43,161 bases of DNA from Lachnospiraceae bacterium (lineage in GTDB: Bacteria > Bacillota > Clostridia > Lachnospirales > Lachnospiraceae). The stretch lies in contig JAILOD010000329.1 in assembly GCA_024691015.1 (NCBI GenBank), forward strand, positions 1 through 43,161, in the 5' to 3' direction. A program made the position numbers and the translations under genes. Positions 1 to 12,218 of the stretch are shown piece by piece (position 1 is the first letter of the stretch; each line of letters opens with the position of its first letter). The notes under the pieces were generated by a model. It saw only the letters and a list, made by a program, of their open reading frames with translations. It had not been told where the DNA came from and searched no databases.

Positions 1-20
1 GATATAATACGGAAATAACA

Positions 21-1055
21 GTGGCATACGGTGAGCTGAAGAAGGATGAGGCATTGCTGAAGAAAGCCGCAGAGCTGATAGGCAGAGGAGAGCTTGTTGC
101 CATACCTACCGAAACGGTATATGGGCTTGCGGGAAATGCGCTGGACCCTACGGCAGCGGGCAAGATCTATGCAGCAAAGGGAAGACCTTCCGACAATCCT
201 CTTATTGTACATATCTGCAAATGGGAGGATATAGAGCTTATAGCGAGAGATATTCCGAAGGAAGCGGGGCTTCTGGCTGAAAAGTACTGGCCGGGGCCGC
301 TGACCATGGTTTTAAAAAAGACCGGCAGAGTTCCTAAGGAGACAACGGGCGGACTGGACACAGTAGCGGTCAGGATGCCGGTTAATGAAATTGCCCGTGA
401 GTTTATAGATGCCTGCGGAGGTTATATAGCAGCTCCCAGTGCAAACACTTCGGGAAGGCCAAGCTGTACAACGGCAGGCCATGTATATGAGGACCTTAAC
501 GGAAAGATTCCGCTTATAATAGATGGCGGACCGGTTGGTATTGGTGTGGAATCCACTATAATCGATCTTACCGGAGATAACCCCGTACTTCTAAGGCCCG
601 GGTATATTTCCCTGGAGGAATTAAGGGAAATACTGCCGGATATCAAGGCTGATCCCCATATAGACGGGGCAGAGGAAGAGGGGGATTTTAAGCCAAAGGC
701 TCCGGGTATGAAGTATAAGCACTATGCACCAAAAGGTCAGCTTACAATAGTTAAAGGTGAACCCGATAGAGTGGTTTCTTATATAAATGAACGGTGTGAA
801 GAACACGATAAGAATCGTGAGAGCTGTGCGGTTTTATGTAACAGTTCACGTGCTTCGTCGTATAAGGCTGAAATGGTATTCAGTCTCGGGTTTGATCAGG
901 AAGAGATCGCCCATAATCTTTTTGCGGCACTCAGGGAAACTGACGACAGGGAGCTGAAATACATATATTCAGAGAGTTTCGAGGGCGGAAAGCTTGGAAT
1001 GGCAATAATGAACAGGCTGACACGAGCAGCCGGTCATAAAATAACGGAGGTGTAA
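21..1055 (+). CDS. ywlC: L-threonylcarbamoyladenylate synthase (Sua5/YwlC/YrdC family, long Sua5 form)
   Basis: 344-aa ORF; YrdC-type motifs (PTETVYGLAGNA, KGRPSDNPLIVHI, SANTSGRPS) plus a C-terminal Sua5 domain (PGMKYKHYAP). GTG start. Confidence 0.95.
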   Translation: MAYGELKKDEALLKKAAELIGRGELVAIPTETVYGLAGNALDPTAAGKIYAAKGRPSDNPLIVHICKWEDIELIARDIPKEAGLLAEKYWPGPLTMVLKKTGRVPKETTGGLDTVAVRMPVNEIAREFIDACGGYIAAPSANTSGRPSCTTAGHVYEDLNGKIPLIIDGGPVGIGVESTIIDLTGDNPVLLRPGYISLEELREILPDIKADPHIDGAEEEGDFKPKAPGMKYKHYAPKGQLTIVKGEPDRVVSYINERCEEHDKNRESCAVLCNSSRASSYKAEMVFSLGFDQEEIAHNLFAALRETDDRELKYIYSESFEGGKLGMAIMNRLTRAAGHKITEV

Positions 1056-1057
1056 AA

Positions 1058-1498
1058 ATGAAGATAAGTATTGGTGCCGATCACGGCGGATTTGTTCTTA
1101 AGGAAAGCATAGTGGCCTACCTTAAGGAAAAGGGACATGAGGTAAAGGATTTCGGTACATATTCAAAGGAGTCCTGTGATTACCCTGTTTTCGGACAGAA
1201 GGCAGCCGAAGCTGTTGCAAACGGTGAGTGCGAAAAGGGCATAGTTATATGTACAACCGGTATAGGTATTTCCATCGCAGCAAATAAGGTAAAGGGAATA
1301 AGAGCAGCACTCTGCACAGATCCCTATATGGCAGAAATGACAAGATTCCACAATGATGCCAATGTTCTTGCACTCGGAGCAAATATCATAGGTGACGGTC
1401 TTGCAAAAAAGATAGTGGATGTTTTCCTGGAGACAGAGTTTTCCGGCGGAGAAAGACACCAGAGAAGAATAGATGAGATAGGAGCTATTGAGAAATAA
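1058..1498 (+). CDS. rpiB: ribose 5-phosphate isomerase B / RpiB-LacA-LacB family
   Basis: 146 aa; MKISIGADHGGFVLKE, GIVICTTGIGISIAANKVKGIRAAL and NDANVLALGA are RpiB hallmarks. Confidence 0.95.
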   Translation: MKISIGADHGGFVLKESIVAYLKEKGHEVKDFGTYSKESCDYPVFGQKAAEAVANGECEKGIVICTTGIGISIAANKVKGIRAALCTDPYMAEMTRFHNDANVLALGANIIGDGLAKKIVDVFLETEFSGGERHQRRIDEIGAIEK

Positions 1499-2884
1499 GT
1501 GAGTAAGCTTGCAGTGAGAATAATTAACTGCATATTGAGTATTTTTCTGGCTACAGGATTGATCTTCGGGTCTCTTACGGTCCCGGTTCTCGCGGATACC
1601 ACCAAGGAGAAGCTTGAAGAAGCCGAGAAACAGAAAAAGGAATCTGAAGGTCAGCTTGACGCAGCTCAGGATCAGATAGAGAACCTTGAAAACTCCAAGG
1701 ATTATCTGGAGGGGAGCTTAAGTGATCTGAACAGCAAAATGACGGACATTTCAAGTGAGCTTGAGGATCTGGAATCCAGAAGGCTAGCTGCGCTTGATGC
1801 AAAGAAAAAGGCCGAGGAGGAGCTTCAGAATGCCTCAAAGGACTGTGCCGATCAGTATGCTGCGCTTAAGGCCCGTATCAGGATCATGTACGAGCGCGGT
1901 AATGACAATATCTTCGACGCTTTTTTAGAGTCGGGCAGCTTCAGTGCCTTTTTAAATCGTACGGAATATATAGAAAGAGTTCACGATTACGATACCCAGC
2001 TTCTTGAAAAGTATAAAAACCTTGAGGCAGATGTTCAGAAAAAGAATGAGGTTCTTCAGTCAAAGATAGAAGAGCTGGATCAGATCCAGAAAGAGACCGA
2101 GTCCAAGCAGGACGAGATCCAGGAAGCCATAGATGATACTAAATCATCCATTACATCCTATGCGGGTGCTATTGATGATGCGGAAGTGGCGGCTTTGGCC
2201 ATAGAACAGAAGATCATCGCGCAGAACAGTACGATAGCGGCTCTTAAGAATAAGCTGAAAGAGGAAGAGGAGCTGGCTCGTAAATCTCAGGAAATGGCCA
2301 AGAGAAGCCTTTCGGAGGTTTCCTTTGCCGGAGGCGATAAGGAGCTTCTCGGTGCTCTTATCCAGTGCGAAGCAGGCGGAGAACCCTGGGCCGGAAAGAT
2401 CGCGGTTGGAGCAGTTGTCATGAACCGTGTAATGAGCGGAGCTTTCCCCAATACCATTTCAGGAGTTATATATCAGTCGGGACAGTTTGAGCCTGTAAGC
2501 TCTGGTCGTCTTGCCATCAGGCTTTCGCTCGGAGCAAATGAGGAATGCTTAAAGGCTGCGGAAGAGGCCATGAACGGTACCAATAATATCGGTGAATGTC
2601 TGTTCTTCAGAACCATCGTTCCGGGTATTCAGGGAACCATTATCGGTCATCACGTATTCTACCTCTACTGGACAGGAAAGTATTCGGGATACGGTACGGC
2701 GGATGAAACCCTTGAAACTGCCAAGGCTCCGGAGGAAAGTGAAGATTCCGGTGAAGAAGAGAGTTCCGAAGAGGATACCTCATCGGATGAAGATGAGGAA
2801 GAAGAAGATTCTTCCGAAGAGGAAGAAGAGGAGGAATCCTCCGAAGACGAAGAGGAATCTTCTGAAGACGAAGAGGAAGAATAA
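1499..2884 (+). CDS. secreted cell-wall hydrolase: signal peptide, long coiled coil, SleB-type hydrolase domain, acidic low-complexity tail
   Basis: GTG start directly after the rpiB stop; signal peptide ending ...VPVLA; PcsB/EnvC-like coiled coil; ELLGALIQCEAGGEPWAGKIAVGAVVMNRV typical of Hydrolase_2 (SleB/CwlJ); Glu/Ser/Asp-rich C-terminus. Confidence 0.88.
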   Translation: MSKLAVRIINCILSIFLATGLIFGSLTVPVLADTTKEKLEEAEKQKKESEGQLDAAQDQIENLENSKDYLEGSLSDLNSKMTDISSELEDLESRRLAALDAKKKAEEELQNASKDCADQYAALKARIRIMYERGNDNIFDAFLESGSFSAFLNRTEYIERVHDYDTQLLEKYKNLEADVQKKNEVLQSKIEELDQIQKETESKQDEIQEAIDDTKSSITSYAGAIDDAEVAALAIEQKIIAQNSTIAALKNKLKEEEELARKSQEMAKRSLSEVSFAGGDKELLGALIQCEAGGEPWAGKIAVGAVVMNRVMSGAFPNTISGVIYQSGQFEPVSSGRLAIRLSLGANEECLKAAEEAMNGTNNIGECLFFRTIVPGIQGTIIGHHVFYLYWTGKYSGYGTADETLETAKAPEESEDSGEEESSEEDTSSDEDEEEEDSSEEEEEEESSEDEEESSEDEEEE

Positions 2885-2906
2885 GAATATCTTTAATATA
2901 ATATTT

Positions 2907-2937
2907 AAAGGGCTGTCAGCTGACAGCCCTTTTTTAT
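2907..2937. terminator. bidirectional intrinsic terminator (perfect 26-bp palindrome)
   Basis: AAAGGGCTGTCAGCTGACAGCCCTTT followed by T-rich sequence, between two convergent genes. Confidence 0.9.
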
Positions 2938-2940
2938 TTC

Positions 2941-3414
2941 TCATATTCGATCTGTGATCTCTTTGGTGAGTGTGGAAAAGTCTCCGGAATAAATGATGTT
3001 AAGCAGTTCATTTACCGTAGATAAGGCCTTTGCCACATCCTCTTTATCTAAGAGCCCTTTTATAAGAGCCTCACCAAGTTCGTCCAGATCGAGTACTTTA
3101 ATTGTTTTGTCGGGATAAACGACAACATCTGCCAGCAGGTCCCTGAAGGTGTAATCATTGTTTTCTATCGTGAGATCCACGATATCGCAATACCAGTAAA
3201 CCGGTTTGCCATCAGGTCCCATAAAAAGACTGACCTTATAATTCTTTTTCAGGAAGAAGCAGGAAAACCCGTGCTTTATATCCTTTCTCGGATGAATGGG
3301 ATCCCATTCGGTAACAATGATTTCATCATCAGAATGAATGATCTTGTCACTGTTTAAAGGGAGACACTCATCCGGGATCAATCTTTTTCTGTAGAGATGT
3401 ATGTCTTTATCCAT
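2941..3414 (-). CDS. DUF402 domain-containing protein
   Basis: MDKDIHLYRKRLIP...CFFLKKNYKVSLFMGPDGKPVYWYCDIVDL resembles the DUF402 family; ORF open to 3447 but ATG at 3414 is the likely start, overlapping the end of ntpD. Confidence 0.75.
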   Translation of the reverse strand: MDKDIHLYRKRLIPDECLPLNSDKIIHSDDEIIVTEWDPIHPRKDIKHGFSCFFLKKNYKVSLFMGPDGKPVYWYCDIVDLTIENNDYTFRDLLADVVVYPDKTIKVLDLDELGEALIKGLLDKEDVAKALSTVNELLNIIYSGDFSTLTKEITDRI

Positions 3415-4054
3415 TGGCACGCTCCTTATAGTGGTGTGCCTCCTCAAGCATCATGTCCTTAACCTTCATAAGTCTGGTCTGTGAGCTTCTTTCGTTCTCA
3501 TCCAGCTTCATAGAGATGTATTTAATATTAGCCTCTGTCTGAGGGATCAGGACATGCTCAAGGGCATTAACACGACGACGTGTTTTTTCAATCTCTTTTG
3601 ACATCAGTCTGCAGGCTTCCTCGATCTCTGAGAGTTTGATCATGTCATCAACGAGATCCGAGAGAGATTCCACAGCTTCATCCAGTTCACCGGATGTGAA
3701 AGCAAAACCGTAGGAATAGCCGTGTGCGGCGGTTTTATAATCGAATTTCGGGATATCAACACTCATGATGTTTGCGTAATCCGCTTCGACCGTGATTTCC
3801 TCGCCGGAGGCCATCAGGGCTGCTTTAACTTCCTGTTCGGACATTGTAGACCTGGCGAACATGAACTTCTGGTTTGAGGAATTCAATGCTGCCTCTACCC
3901 GCTTTCTGATCTTCATGTTTTCGCGGACCATAGAGAGGAATTCTCTCATAAGGCCGTCTCTTTTATCCTTCAGGAGCTTGTGTCCGCGCCTTGCCGTTAC
4001 CAGCTTTTTCTTAAAACGCGTGAGCTCCATTCTGGTAGGATTAATGGTAGCCAT
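3407..4054 (-). CDS. ntpD: V-type ATP synthase subunit D
   Basis: MATINPTRMELTRFKKKLVTARRGHKLLKDKRDGL is the subunit D signature; position in the V-ATPase operon. Confidence 0.96.
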   Translation of the reverse strand: MATINPTRMELTRFKKKLVTARRGHKLLKDKRDGLMREFLSMVRENMKIRKRVEAALNSSNQKFMFARSTMSEQEVKAALMASGEEITVEADYANIMSVDIPKFDYKTAAHGYSYGFAFTSGELDEAVESLSDLVDDMIKLSEIEEACRLMSKEIEKTRRRVNALEHVLIPQTEANIKYISMKLDENERSSQTRLMKVKDMMLEEAHHYKERANG

Positions 4055-4068
4055 AAGGATCTTCCTCC

Positions 4069-5448
4069 TTAGTTTTCAGGTTTTGCGTAATACTTATCGA
4101 GATATTCGTCCTTAATTCTCTTAAGCTCTGTTCTGGGAAGGATACGTAAGAGCTCCCAGCCAAGGTCCAGAGTTTCTTCGATAGAACGGTTTGCCTGATA
4201 ACCCTGTGAAACATAACGCTTCTCGAATTCATCCGAGAATTTAACATAGAGCTTGTCCATATCACTAAGAGCGGCTTCACCAAGGATCATCATAAGTTCT
4301 CTTGCATCTTTACCACGGGCATAAGCTGCGAACAGCTGGTTCATTGTGTTTGCGTGGTCTGCTCTGGTCTTTCCGTCACCGATACCCTTATCCTTCAGAC
4401 GTGAAAGTGAAGGAAGAACATCGATGGGAGGTTTAACACCCTTACGATACAGGTCACGGGAAAGAATGATCTGTCCCTCTGTGATATATCCTGTAAGGTC
4501 GGGGATGGGATGAGTCTTATCATCTTCAGGCATGGAGAGGATGGGGATCATTGTGATGGAACCCTTTCTTCCTGTCTGTCTTCCGGCTCTTTCATACATA
4601 CAAGCGAGGTCTGTGTACATGTATCCGGGATATCCACGACGTCCGGGAACTTCCTTACGTGCTGCGGATACTTCACGAAGAGCATCTGCATAGTTTGTGA
4701 TATCCGTCAGAACTACAAGTACGTGCATTCCCTTTTCGAAAGCAAGATATTCGGCTGTTGTAAGAGCCATCTTAGGTGTAGCTATTCTCTCGATAGCGGG
4801 GTCGTTAGCTAAGTTAACGAAGGTAACCGTTCTGTCGATAGCGCCCGACTCACGGAAGCTCTCGATGAAGAAGTTTGATTCTTCGAAGGTGATACCCATT
4901 GCAGCGAATACAACGGCGAAGTTTTCGTCTGTACCTCTAACTCTTGCCTGACGAACGATCTGAGCTGCAAGCTGTGCGTGAGGAAGACCTGAAGCTGAGA
5001 AAATGGGAAGCTTCTGTCCACGAACCAGTGTGTTCAGACCATCGATGGCCGATACACCTGTCTGGATGAATTCCTCGGGATATGCACGGGATGCGGGGTT
5101 CATAGGCAGACCGTTGATATCTCTTCTTTCCTCGGGGATGATCTCGGGACCGCCGTCTATGGGACGTGCAAGTCCGTCAAAGACTCTTGATAACATATCT
5201 TCTGATACACCGAGTCTCATTGAGTGTCCGAGGAAGTGTACCTTTGATGTTGAAAGGTTAATACCTGTTGAAGGCTCGAAGAGCTGAACAAGTGCGTTAC
5301 CGTCATCGATCTCAAGGACCTGGCAACGACGGAGTTCTCCGTTTTCAAGCTCTATCTCACCGAGTTCGTTGTATGTAACATTTTCTACGCCGCGAACCAG
5401 CATCAGAGGACCGGCAACTTCTTGTATGGTTCTATATTCCTTCGGCAT
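4069..5448 (-). CDS. ntpB: V-type ATP synthase subunit B
   Basis: 459 aa; [55 protein letters not shown]. Confidence 0.98.
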   Translation of the reverse strand: MPKEYRTIQEVAGPLMLVRGVENVTYNELGEIELENGELRRCQVLEIDDGNALVQLFEPSTGINLSTSKVHFLGHSMRLGVSEDMLSRVFDGLARPIDGGPEIIPEERRDINGLPMNPASRAYPEEFIQTGVSAIDGLNTLVRGQKLPIFSASGLPHAQLAAQIVRQARVRGTDENFAVVFAAMGITFEESNFFIESFRESGAIDRTVTFVNLANDPAIERIATPKMALTTAEYLAFEKGMHVLVVLTDITNYADALREVSAARKEVPGRRGYPGYMYTDLACMYERAGRQTGRKGSITMIPILSMPEDDKTHPIPDLTGYITEGQIILSRDLYRKGVKPPIDVLPSLSRLKDKGIGDGKTRADHANTMNQLFAAYARGKDARELMMILGEAALSDMDKLYVKFSDEFEKRYVSQGYQANRSIEETLDLGWELLRILPRTELKRIKDEYLDKYYAKPEN

Positions 5449-7221
5449 TTAGATGTCCTCCTTATTTGAAATTTTGCTGAGCTCGTTTGACAATTCGTCG
5501 ATGACTTCCTTATATCTGGCAGCGACATCCTTTTCTTCCGTATATTTGAAACGGCCGATCGCTTCACGGACATCCATTTTGAATATGTCATCAACATCAA
5601 CACCCTTATCAAGTGCTTCGAGTGCCTGATTGTAGAAAGCAAGAACCAGCTGCATCATCTTGTGCTGCTTGTCCAGAGAGGTGTAGGTATCTACATCGTG
5701 GAAAGCATCCTGGTGAAGGAAGTCCTCACGGATGGAGCGGGCTGCTTCCATTTTAAGCTTATCGGGATCTGAAAGAGCATCCATACCGACAAGCTGAACC
5801 ATTTCGTTCAATTTGCTCTCGTCTTCCAGAAGGTTCATGATCTCCTGTCTGAGCTTGATCCAGTCGGAAGCGACATCGGAATTGAACCACTTTGAAAGAG
5901 AATCCATATAAAGTGAATAACTGGTAAGCCAGTTGATAGCCGGGAAGTGTCTCTGATAAGCCAGAGATGAATCCAGACTCCAGAATACCTTTACGATACG
6001 AAGCGTAGCCTGTGTAACGGGCTCTGAAATATCACCGCCGGCAGGAGAAACGGCTCCGATAACCGAAAGGGAACCTTCTCTGTCTTCACTGCCGAGTGTC
6101 TTTACGATACCGGCTCTTTCATAGAACTGTGCAAGACGGCTACCAAGATAAGCGGGATAACCTTCTTCACCGGGCATTTCCTCAAGACGTCCGGACATTT
6201 CACGGAGAGCCTCGGCCCAACGTGATGTTGAGTCTGCCATCAGAGCTACCGAATAACCCATATCACGGAAGTATTCAGCGATCGTGATACCTGTGTAGAT
6301 AGAAGCCTCACGGGCTGCAACGGGCATATCCGATGTGTTTGCTATAAGAACCGTTCTTTCCATAAGAGAGTGACCTGTACGGGGATCCTTCAGCTCGGGG
6401 AACTCGTTAAGAACGTCGGTCATCTCGTTTCCACGCTCACCGCAACCGATGTAAACAACGATGTCGGCATCTGCCCATTTTGCAAGCTGATGCTGAACGA
6501 CCGTCTTACCTGAACCGAAGGGCCCGGGAACGGCTGCAACACCACCCTTTGCGATGGGGAAGAGTGTGTCTATAACTCTCTGGCCTGTGATAAGAGGCCT
6601 TTCGGGAGAGAGCTTTGATTTGTAGGGACGACCTGTACGAACGGGCCACTTCTGCATAAGAGTGAGCTCCTCTTCGGAACCGTCCTCAGTTTTGATAACG
6701 GCGATAACGTCGGTAACCTTGAAATCGCCTTCTTTAATTGATTTTAATTCGCCGGCCTTTTTGGGGGGAACAAGGATCTTCTGCTTAACAACAGCTGTTT
6801 CCTGAACCTCGCCGAGAACATCTCCGGCCTGTAATTTGTCGCCTGCCTTTGCCGTAGGAACAAAGTGCCAGGTTTTATCTCTGTCAAGTGAGGGAACGTC
6901 AACACCTCTCTGAAGGTTATTGCTGTTTGAAACCTCCATGATCTTTTCAAGAGGACGCTGGATTCCGTCGTAGATACTTCCGATAAGTCCGGGGCCCAGC
7001 TCAACGCTCATGGGCATACCTGTTGATTCTACAGGCTCTCCGGGACCAAGTCCTGAAGTCTCCTCGTAAACCTGAACAGAGGCTTCATCACCATGAATTT
7101 CGATTATTTCACCGATAAGACGCTCTTTACTAACCCTGCACACGTCAAACATGTTGGCATCTTTCATACCGCGGGCAATAACCAGAGGTCCGGCTACTTT
7201 TTTGATAGTACCTGTGCTCAA
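5449..7221 (-). CDS. ntpA: V-type ATP synthase subunit A (catalytic)
   Basis: 590 aa; P-loop [48 protein letters not shown]. Confidence 0.98.
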   Translation of the reverse strand: MSTGTIKKVAGPLVIARGMKDANMFDVCRVSKERLIGEIIEIHGDEASVQVYEETSGLGPGEPVESTGMPMSVELGPGLIGSIYDGIQRPLEKIMEVSNSNNLQRGVDVPSLDRDKTWHFVPTAKAGDKLQAGDVLGEVQETAVVKQKILVPPKKAGELKSIKEGDFKVTDVIAVIKTEDGSEEELTLMQKWPVRTGRPYKSKLSPERPLITGQRVIDTLFPIAKGGVAAVPGPFGSGKTVVQHQLAKWADADIVVYIGCGERGNEMTDVLNEFPELKDPRTGHSLMERTVLIANTSDMPVAAREASIYTGITIAEYFRDMGYSVALMADSTSRWAEALREMSGRLEEMPGEEGYPAYLGSRLAQFYERAGIVKTLGSEDREGSLSVIGAVSPAGGDISEPVTQATLRIVKVFWSLDSSLAYQRHFPAINWLTSYSLYMDSLSKWFNSDVASDWIKLRQEIMNLLEDESKLNEMVQLVGMDALSDPDKLKMEAARSIREDFLHQDAFHDVDTYTSLDKQHKMMQLVLAFYNQALEALDKGVDVDDIFKMDVREAIGRFKYTEEKDVAARYKEVIDELSNELSKISNKEDI

Positions 7222-7257
7222 TTTGATTTCCTTCCTTTCACTTTAGAAACGTAAGGA

Positions 7258-7575
7258 TCATTCCTTGTTTCCGAATATGATATCTGAACCGACCGCTACT
7301 TCAACGGCCTTCTTAACATTTGCAACTCCGATGCCGGTGTTGTTCTTTACGCCGGGGATGGGAGTGATAACGGGAAGAGGAGTAAGCTTTTTATCAATCT
7401 CCTCTGTTAAAGCCTCATAACAGCTTTCGGTAACGTAGATGATCGCATAATCGGACCAGATTTCCTTAACCTTATGCAATGCATCGGACTCGGTACGGGC
7501 GGGATAGGTATCAAAACCGACTGAGGCGAAACCGTATATGCTGTCAGAGTCACCGACTACTGCGATCTTATACAT
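7258..7575 (-). CDS. ntpF: V-type ATP synthase subunit F
   Basis: 105 aa; MYKIAVVGDSDSIYGFASVGFDTYP; located between subunits C and A. Confidence 0.93.
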   Translation of the reverse strand: MYKIAVVGDSDSIYGFASVGFDTYPARTESDALHKVKEIWSDYAIIYVTESCYEALTEEIDKKLTPLPVITPIPGVKNNTGIGVANVKKAVEVAVGSDIIFGNKE

Positions 7576-8530
7576 ACATTGCCCTTACCCTTTCCCGGAT
7601 GGATTCATCGCCGAGGTTGTTTTCTATACCGGAGATGACTATCCGAACTGTTTTTATTTCATTCTGTCTGGCCAGGATATATGCCGCTACCGGGCCTAAA
7701 GTCGACGGATTGTGAATCTGAGGCTTAATGTAGTCGATAAGCAGGTTGTCACACCAGCGTTCAAATGCTGAGATCGACTTCTTGAGTTCAGGAACTCCGT
7801 CTGCGTATTTCGTGCGCATAAGATATTCGCATACTGCGTCTTTTCCGGCAAGAGCTGCACTTACAAGCTCATCCTTGTCGAGAGTATCGCAGGGGGCGAT
7901 GGCAAGCTCGAAATATTCACGGCTGGCCTTTGTGTCGGCTCCGCGCACGGCGATCTTTATATCTGAGGATGCAATGGTAACTTCACTGTAAAGTGAAAGC
8001 ACGGGAGTCTGGGAACGCTTTCCCGCAGCCCTGATGGCATCCAGTGTAGCACGGTCTATAATAGTATCACTCATATGACCATCATGTGTTCTGAAGATCT
8101 CTTCCAGGGCATCTGCCGCAGACTGCTGCATAGATTCGGGCAGACGGGAGAAATCCTTTTCACTGACTGCTTTTATGACTGTGGCCGGATCCGTGATCGC
8201 CCTGTCAAGAACGGGAGTATCCTCGGGCTTAAGCCCCATATATGAGCTTTTTATCGCAGCCTTGAGATTGTGGCAGTCGTTTTTCAGTAAAAATACATCG
8301 AACACCGAAAGATCATCCACCAGTTCACTTACGAAATCCCAGATAGAATTTTCCTGATTGTTCAGGATGGAATCCGGGTCGTCTCCGTCCCAGCCCTGAG
8401 TATTAAGTGTATCAAGGGCCGCTTTAACGGATTCAGAGTGAATGAGACGATCTATAAACTGGTCTGAAAGCAAGCTTAATTCATGATGACGGACACGTGC
8501 GACAGCGTAGATAAATTGTTTGTCTTCCAC
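7568..8530 (-). CDS. ntpC: V-type ATP synthase subunit C (V1 AC39-like)
   Basis: 320 aa; YAVARVRHHELSLL, FDVFLLKNDCHNLKAAIKSSY; 3' end overlaps the ntpF start. Confidence 0.93.
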   Translation of the reverse strand: MEDKQFIYAVARVRHHELSLLSDQFIDRLIHSESVKAALDTLNTQGWDGDDPDSILNNQENSIWDFVSELVDDLSVFDVFLLKNDCHNLKAAIKSSYMGLKPEDTPVLDRAITDPATVIKAVSEKDFSRLPESMQQSAADALEEIFRTHDGHMSDTIIDRATLDAIRAAGKRSQTPVLSLYSEVTIASSDIKIAVRGADTKASREYFELAIAPCDTLDKDELVSAALAGKDAVCEYLMRTKYADGVPELKKSISAFERWCDNLLIDYIKPQIHNPSTLGPVAAYILARQNEIKTVRIVISGIENNLGDESIRERVRAMYV

Positions 8531-8544
8531 TTATGTCCCTCCTT

Positions 8545-9114
8545 TTAGAATATTGCTTTCTGAATTTCTTCCTGAAGCTCTTCGCGCTTGTCACGGAGAA
8601 GGGCCTCAAAGGTGCAGTTTTCTTCAATATCTCCGTATTTGAGGATGAAACCTCCGGAGATTTCAGGCTTCTCGTTTGCAAGTGTAAGCGGGGCAAGATT
8701 TGCTTTAAAAGCTGTAGGCATTCTTGAATTATCTTTTGCCGAGAATGCGATCTCTCCCTTTTCACCCTTACGGGAATATTTATCAAGCATCTTCTGTATA
8801 AGCTTAAAATATTCGTCATCCGAAAGAGATGTAAGAGACGCTACTGCATCGGAGAAAACCTGATTTATCAAGTTTCCTTTTTCGGAAAGGATCTGCTGTT
8901 TCTGGTAAAGAGCTGCCTGTGAATCTGCTCTGGATACGATTGAAGCTGCTTCTTTTTCAGCATCGGCGATGATCTTCTTTTCGTCGGACGCTGCAGTCTT
9001 TTCAGCTTCGGCGAGTATCCTGTCGGCTTCTTCACGAGCTTTTTTCAAAACGGCTTCGTTTTCCGCTTTGGACTCTTCGTTGATCCTTTCTATGATCTTA
9101 TCTAATCCTGTCAT
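8545..9114 (-). CDS. ntpE: V-type ATP synthase subunit E (peripheral stalk)
   Basis: 189 aa; MTGLDKIIERINEESKAENEAVLKKAREEADRILAEAEK; operon position. Confidence 0.9.
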   Translation of the reverse strand: MTGLDKIIERINEESKAENEAVLKKAREEADRILAEAEKTAASDEKKIIADAEKEAASIVSRADSQAALYQKQQILSEKGNLINQVFSDAVASLTSLSDDEYFKLIQKMLDKYSRKGEKGEIAFSAKDNSRMPTAFKANLAPLTLANEKPEISGGFILKYGDIEENCTFEALLRDKREELQEEIQKAIF

Positions 9115-9140
9115 TTATTATGACCTCCGAATGGCTTATT

Positions 9141-11670
<2,530 letters not shown>

Positions 11671-11681
11671 TGATCAACCTC

Positions 11682-12014
11682 CTAAACTATTCCTTCGGTA
11701 ACTATACGAAGCGCGTCAGCCTTTCTGGAATTGAATTTTTCTTTGATAGCCGAAATTTCGTTGCCTGAGTCGCCCTTTTTGGAAGCTATGATGCTTTCCG
11801 CTTCAGAATTTGCCTTTTCAAGGATTTCTTTAGCCTTTTCTCTGGCCGCCTTCTGCCTTGATTCCAAAAGAGATTGGGCATCGTTTTTTGCCTTGTTGAC
11901 GATCTCATTTGCTTCGACTTTTGAACGTTTTGCCGATTCCTCGGACTTCAGTTCGGCATCACGGATTGCATCCAGTGTTTTTCCGGAGCCTACAGTTTCG
12001 CTCAATAAAATCAC
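11682..12014 (-). CDS. V-type ATPase subunit G/H (peripheral stalk partner of E)
   Basis: 110 aa charged helix (EIVNKAKNDAQSLLESRQKAAREKAKEIL), first gene of the V-ATPase operon; ORF opens with GTG at 12014, a TTG start at 12005 is also possible. Confidence 0.8.
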   Translation of the reverse strand: MILLSETVGSGKTLDAIRDAELKSEESAKRSKVEANEIVNKAKNDAQSLLESRQKAAREKAKEILEKANSEAESIIASKKGDSGNEISAIKEKFNSRKADALRIVTEGIV

Positions 12015-12182
12015 CGTCCTTTACTGTTATATTTTTGATGATAATGAAATTGGAAAAATTAGGCAAAATTGTTAAATATGAAATATAAAACAAAAGAAAC
12101 CTATGCAAAATCACTATAATCATACAAGGTACATTATCGCATTATTTATTCTCTCAGTCAATGAAAGACGACAAAAAAATCG

Positions 12183-12211
12183 TTGTACTTTATGCTTCTT
12201 TGACTTAATAT
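12183..12211 (+). promoter_or_regulatory. putative sigma-A promoter for the 816-aa gene
   Basis: TTGTAC - 17 nt - TAATAT; -10 ends 7 nt before the ATG at 12219. Confidence 0.6.
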
Positions 12212-12218
12212 AGCTTCT

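Noticed and set aside
2592-2957. 121-aa Lys/Arg-rich ORF overlapping the end of the SleB-type gene
   Set aside because: It is the alternative frame of the GAA/GAG-rich acidic tail region and runs into the terminator.
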